NCBI GenBank assembly: GCA_022572865.1
Contig: JACZVB010000143.1
Span: 1-5,132, forward strand
DNA: 5,132 nucleotides
Direction: 5' to 3'
Source: Chloroflexota bacterium
GTDB lineage: Bacteria > Chloroflexota > Dehalococcoidia > Plut-88900
Each line of letters starts with the position of its first letter. Within the stretch, counting starts at the first letter, position 1. This document shows, one piece after another, positions 5,078 through 5,132 of this stretch. A program made the translations under genes and the position numbers. Below the pieces are notes generated by a model. The model searched no databases. It was not told the origin of the DNA and saw only the letters and a list, made by a program, of their open reading frames with translations.

Positions 5078-5132
5078 ATTTCTAAGAGGAACGGCACGAG
5101 GCTGGGTGCATCTAACTCTTCCAAGCCCCTCT

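Noticed and set aside
1..5132. CRISPR array, tRNA or rRNA genes
   Set aside because: No regularly spaced repeats, no cloverleaf with a TTCGA-type arm in context, and no rRNA-like segments were seen; nearly all sequence is explained by protein genes. The TTCGAC strings at 5002-5007 belong to the inverted repeat.

Overview
The window reads as a GC-rich bacterial chromosome fragment with every supported gene on the + strand. The best guess for the source is a Chloroflexota (Dehalococcoidia/SAR202-like) genome. The reasons are a lipoprotein with a Pro/Thr/Ala 'PTPTATA' linker of the kind common in that phylum, frequent ATA and AGG codons, a cobalt-type nitrile hydratase cluster, and a terminal inverted repeat built on the TTCGACAAGCTCAGGACGAA-type sequence. 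I recall that sequence from many Dehalococcoidia genomes, but also from others. This assignment is inference and not a sequence match.

Layout. (1) Positions 1-2028 hold the end of an ABC importer operon: the last 29 codons of a PotB-like permease (1-90), a complete PotC-like permease with an unusual two-helix insertion (156-1322), and a lipoprotein with a CHRD-like domain (1374-1970). A strong intrinsic terminator (1998-2028) closes the operon. (2) Positions 2029-2190 are non-coding and hold only a weak candidate promoter (2115-2143). (3) Positions 2191-3539 hold three tightly packed genes for a nitrile hydratase superfamily enzyme whose beta subunit is split in two: the beta N-terminal half, the beta C-terminal SH3-like half, and the alpha subunit with its metal claw motif CTLCSC. 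This three-gene split is known from thiocyanate hydrolase and the toyocamycin nitrile hydratase. (4) Positions 3626-4961 hold a second compact group: a crotonase-family protein lacking both classical catalytic glutamates, a 59-residue two-helix membrane protein (4446-4625), and a 102-residue soluble protein of unknown function. (5) Positions 4962-5132 carry no gene. Most of this stretch is a 111-bp MITE-like nested inverted repeat (4967-5077), and I see nothing in 5078-5132.

How the parts may fit together. The split-beta enzyme has all the residues expected of an active cobalt enzyme: the Cys claw in alpha, and one active-site arginine in each beta half. It also carries an arginine beside the claw where nitrile hydratases usually have tryptophan, which leaves the substrate (nitrile or thiocyanate-like anion) open. 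No separate cobalt activator, amidase or aldoxime dehydratase is in view. The crotonase group may act on the CoA ester of a downstream carboxylic acid, but only proximity suggests this.
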